From DASWIV01 sp036397475 (GTDB lineage Bacteria; JAJVIF01; JAPKYR01): a stretch of DNA of 16,075 nucleotides. This document shows positions 15,774 to 16,075 of this stretch, piece after piece. The stretch spans positions 1-16,075 of the forward strand of contig DASWIV010000392.1 in the NCBI GenBank assembly GCA_036397475.1, written 5' to 3'. Made by a program: the position numbers and the translations under genes. Under the pieces are notes generated by a model, which saw nothing but the letters and a program-made list of their open reading frames with translations, was not told the origin of the DNA and ran no database searches. Positions within the stretch are counted from its first letter, which is position 1. Each line of letters begins with the position of its first letter.

Positions 15774-16075
15774 TGTCTTCAACCTCCTGCTGCTCCGAAT
15801 CGTCCGGGTCACCGGCTTCACTTTCCGGATTTGCATCCAGTGGAACTTGAATTATGAATTCAGATCCTTCGCCTTCCCAGGATTCAACCATCAGGTTTCC
15901 GCCGTGCTTGTCCAGTATCACCGATCTGCAAATCGCGAGTCCCTGCCCCGTGCCTTTTCCGATATCCTTTGTCGTGAAAAATGGATCGAAGATCCTCTCC
16001 CTTATGCCTTTTGGAATGCCGATCCCGGTATCGCTGATTCTTACCTCTACATAGCCGTCAATCACACGGGAAGAA
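15754..16075 (-). CDS. Histidine kinase, partial (C-terminal HATPase end only)
   Basis: The frame is open from the right edge to the TAA at 15756-15754; a GTG at 16065 is internal and not a start. Visible are the G1 box DTGIGIP, F box FDPFFTT and G2 box GKGTGQGLA, then KHGGNL and EGEGSEFII, the end of a GHKL ATPase domain. An acidic tail (residues PESEAGDPDDSEQQEVEDNE) follows. It closely resembles the corresponding region of the next kinase (FDPFFTTK-x2-GKGTGQGL, KHGG, EGEGS), so the two kinases are probably paralogues in one operon. The last 20 nt overlap the start of the full kinase. Its sensor domains lie outside the window. Confidence 0.9.
   Translation of the reverse strand, partial: SSRVIDGYVEVRISDTGIGIPKGIRERIFDPFFTTKDIGKGTGQGLAICRSVILDKHGGNLMVESWEGEGSEFIIQVPLDANPESEAGDPDDSEQQEVEDNELQLQ
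15783..15788 (-). promoter_or_regulatory. Ribosome binding site deciding the histidine kinase start
   Basis: A perfect AGGAGG stands 9 nt before the ATG at 15773, within the end of the upstream kinase frame. It indicates translational coupling and places the kinase start 21 codons inside the longest open frame. Confidence 0.7.

Noticed and set aside
15774..15836. Longer start for the full histidine kinase
   Set aside because: AGGAGG lies just before the ATG at 15773, and the added 21 basic residues overlap the upstream kinase gene.
16063..16065. GTG as start of a small free-standing ATPase protein
   Set aside because: The frame stays open to the window edge, and the segment begins inside a HATPase domain, so it is the end of a larger kinase.

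Overview
The window looks like chromosome from an uncultured or little-studied Gram-negative-type bacterium. It carries two lipoproteins with lipoboxes, a periplasm-facing CHASE histidine kinase, response regulators with HDOD and HD-GYP-like outputs, and roughly balanced base composition. I cannot name the lineage from sequence alone. I see no tRNA, rRNA, CRISPR array, insertion sequence or phage gene. Coding density is high, and no gap between genes exceeds about 205 bp.

Layout. From 1 to 3422 (minus strand) a UbiA-family membrane prenyltransferase is followed with no gap by a large ATP-grasp/phosphohistidine dikinase-type protein that runs off the left edge. From 3423 to 3531 there is a short divergent promoter region. 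From 3532 to 4212 (plus strand, the only plus-strand gene) lies a probably exported peroxiredoxin-like protein. A bidirectional hairpin terminator at 4220-4262 separates it from the convergent minus-strand block. From 4272 to 10115 there are two paralogous giant lipoproteins (963 and 966 aa). Each has the same unrecognised N-terminal module of about 330 aa and, by my count, 14 LVIVD-type beta-propeller repeats. From 10116 to 10319 there is a promoter whose -35 lies inside an inverted repeat. From 10320 to the right edge there is a tightly overlapping signalling operon. In transcription order (right to left) it encodes the C-terminal end of one histidine kinase, a full CHASE-PAS-PAS-PAS histidine kinase, a REC-HDOD regulator, and a REC regulator with a catalytically degenerate HD-GYP-like domain.

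How the parts may work together. The signalling genes are translationally coupled (overlaps of 20, 8 and 1 nt) and should form one phosphorelay module. Neither regulator has a recognisable DNA-binding output, so signalling probably ends in protein-protein interactions through the HDOD and pseudo-HD-GYP domains. The lipoprotein pair lies downstream on the same strand, with no convincing terminator in between but with its own candidate promoter. A link between sensing and these surface propeller proteins is possible, but it rests on position only. The UbiA/dikinase pair is a separate transcription unit and is the most biochemically open-ended part of the window.
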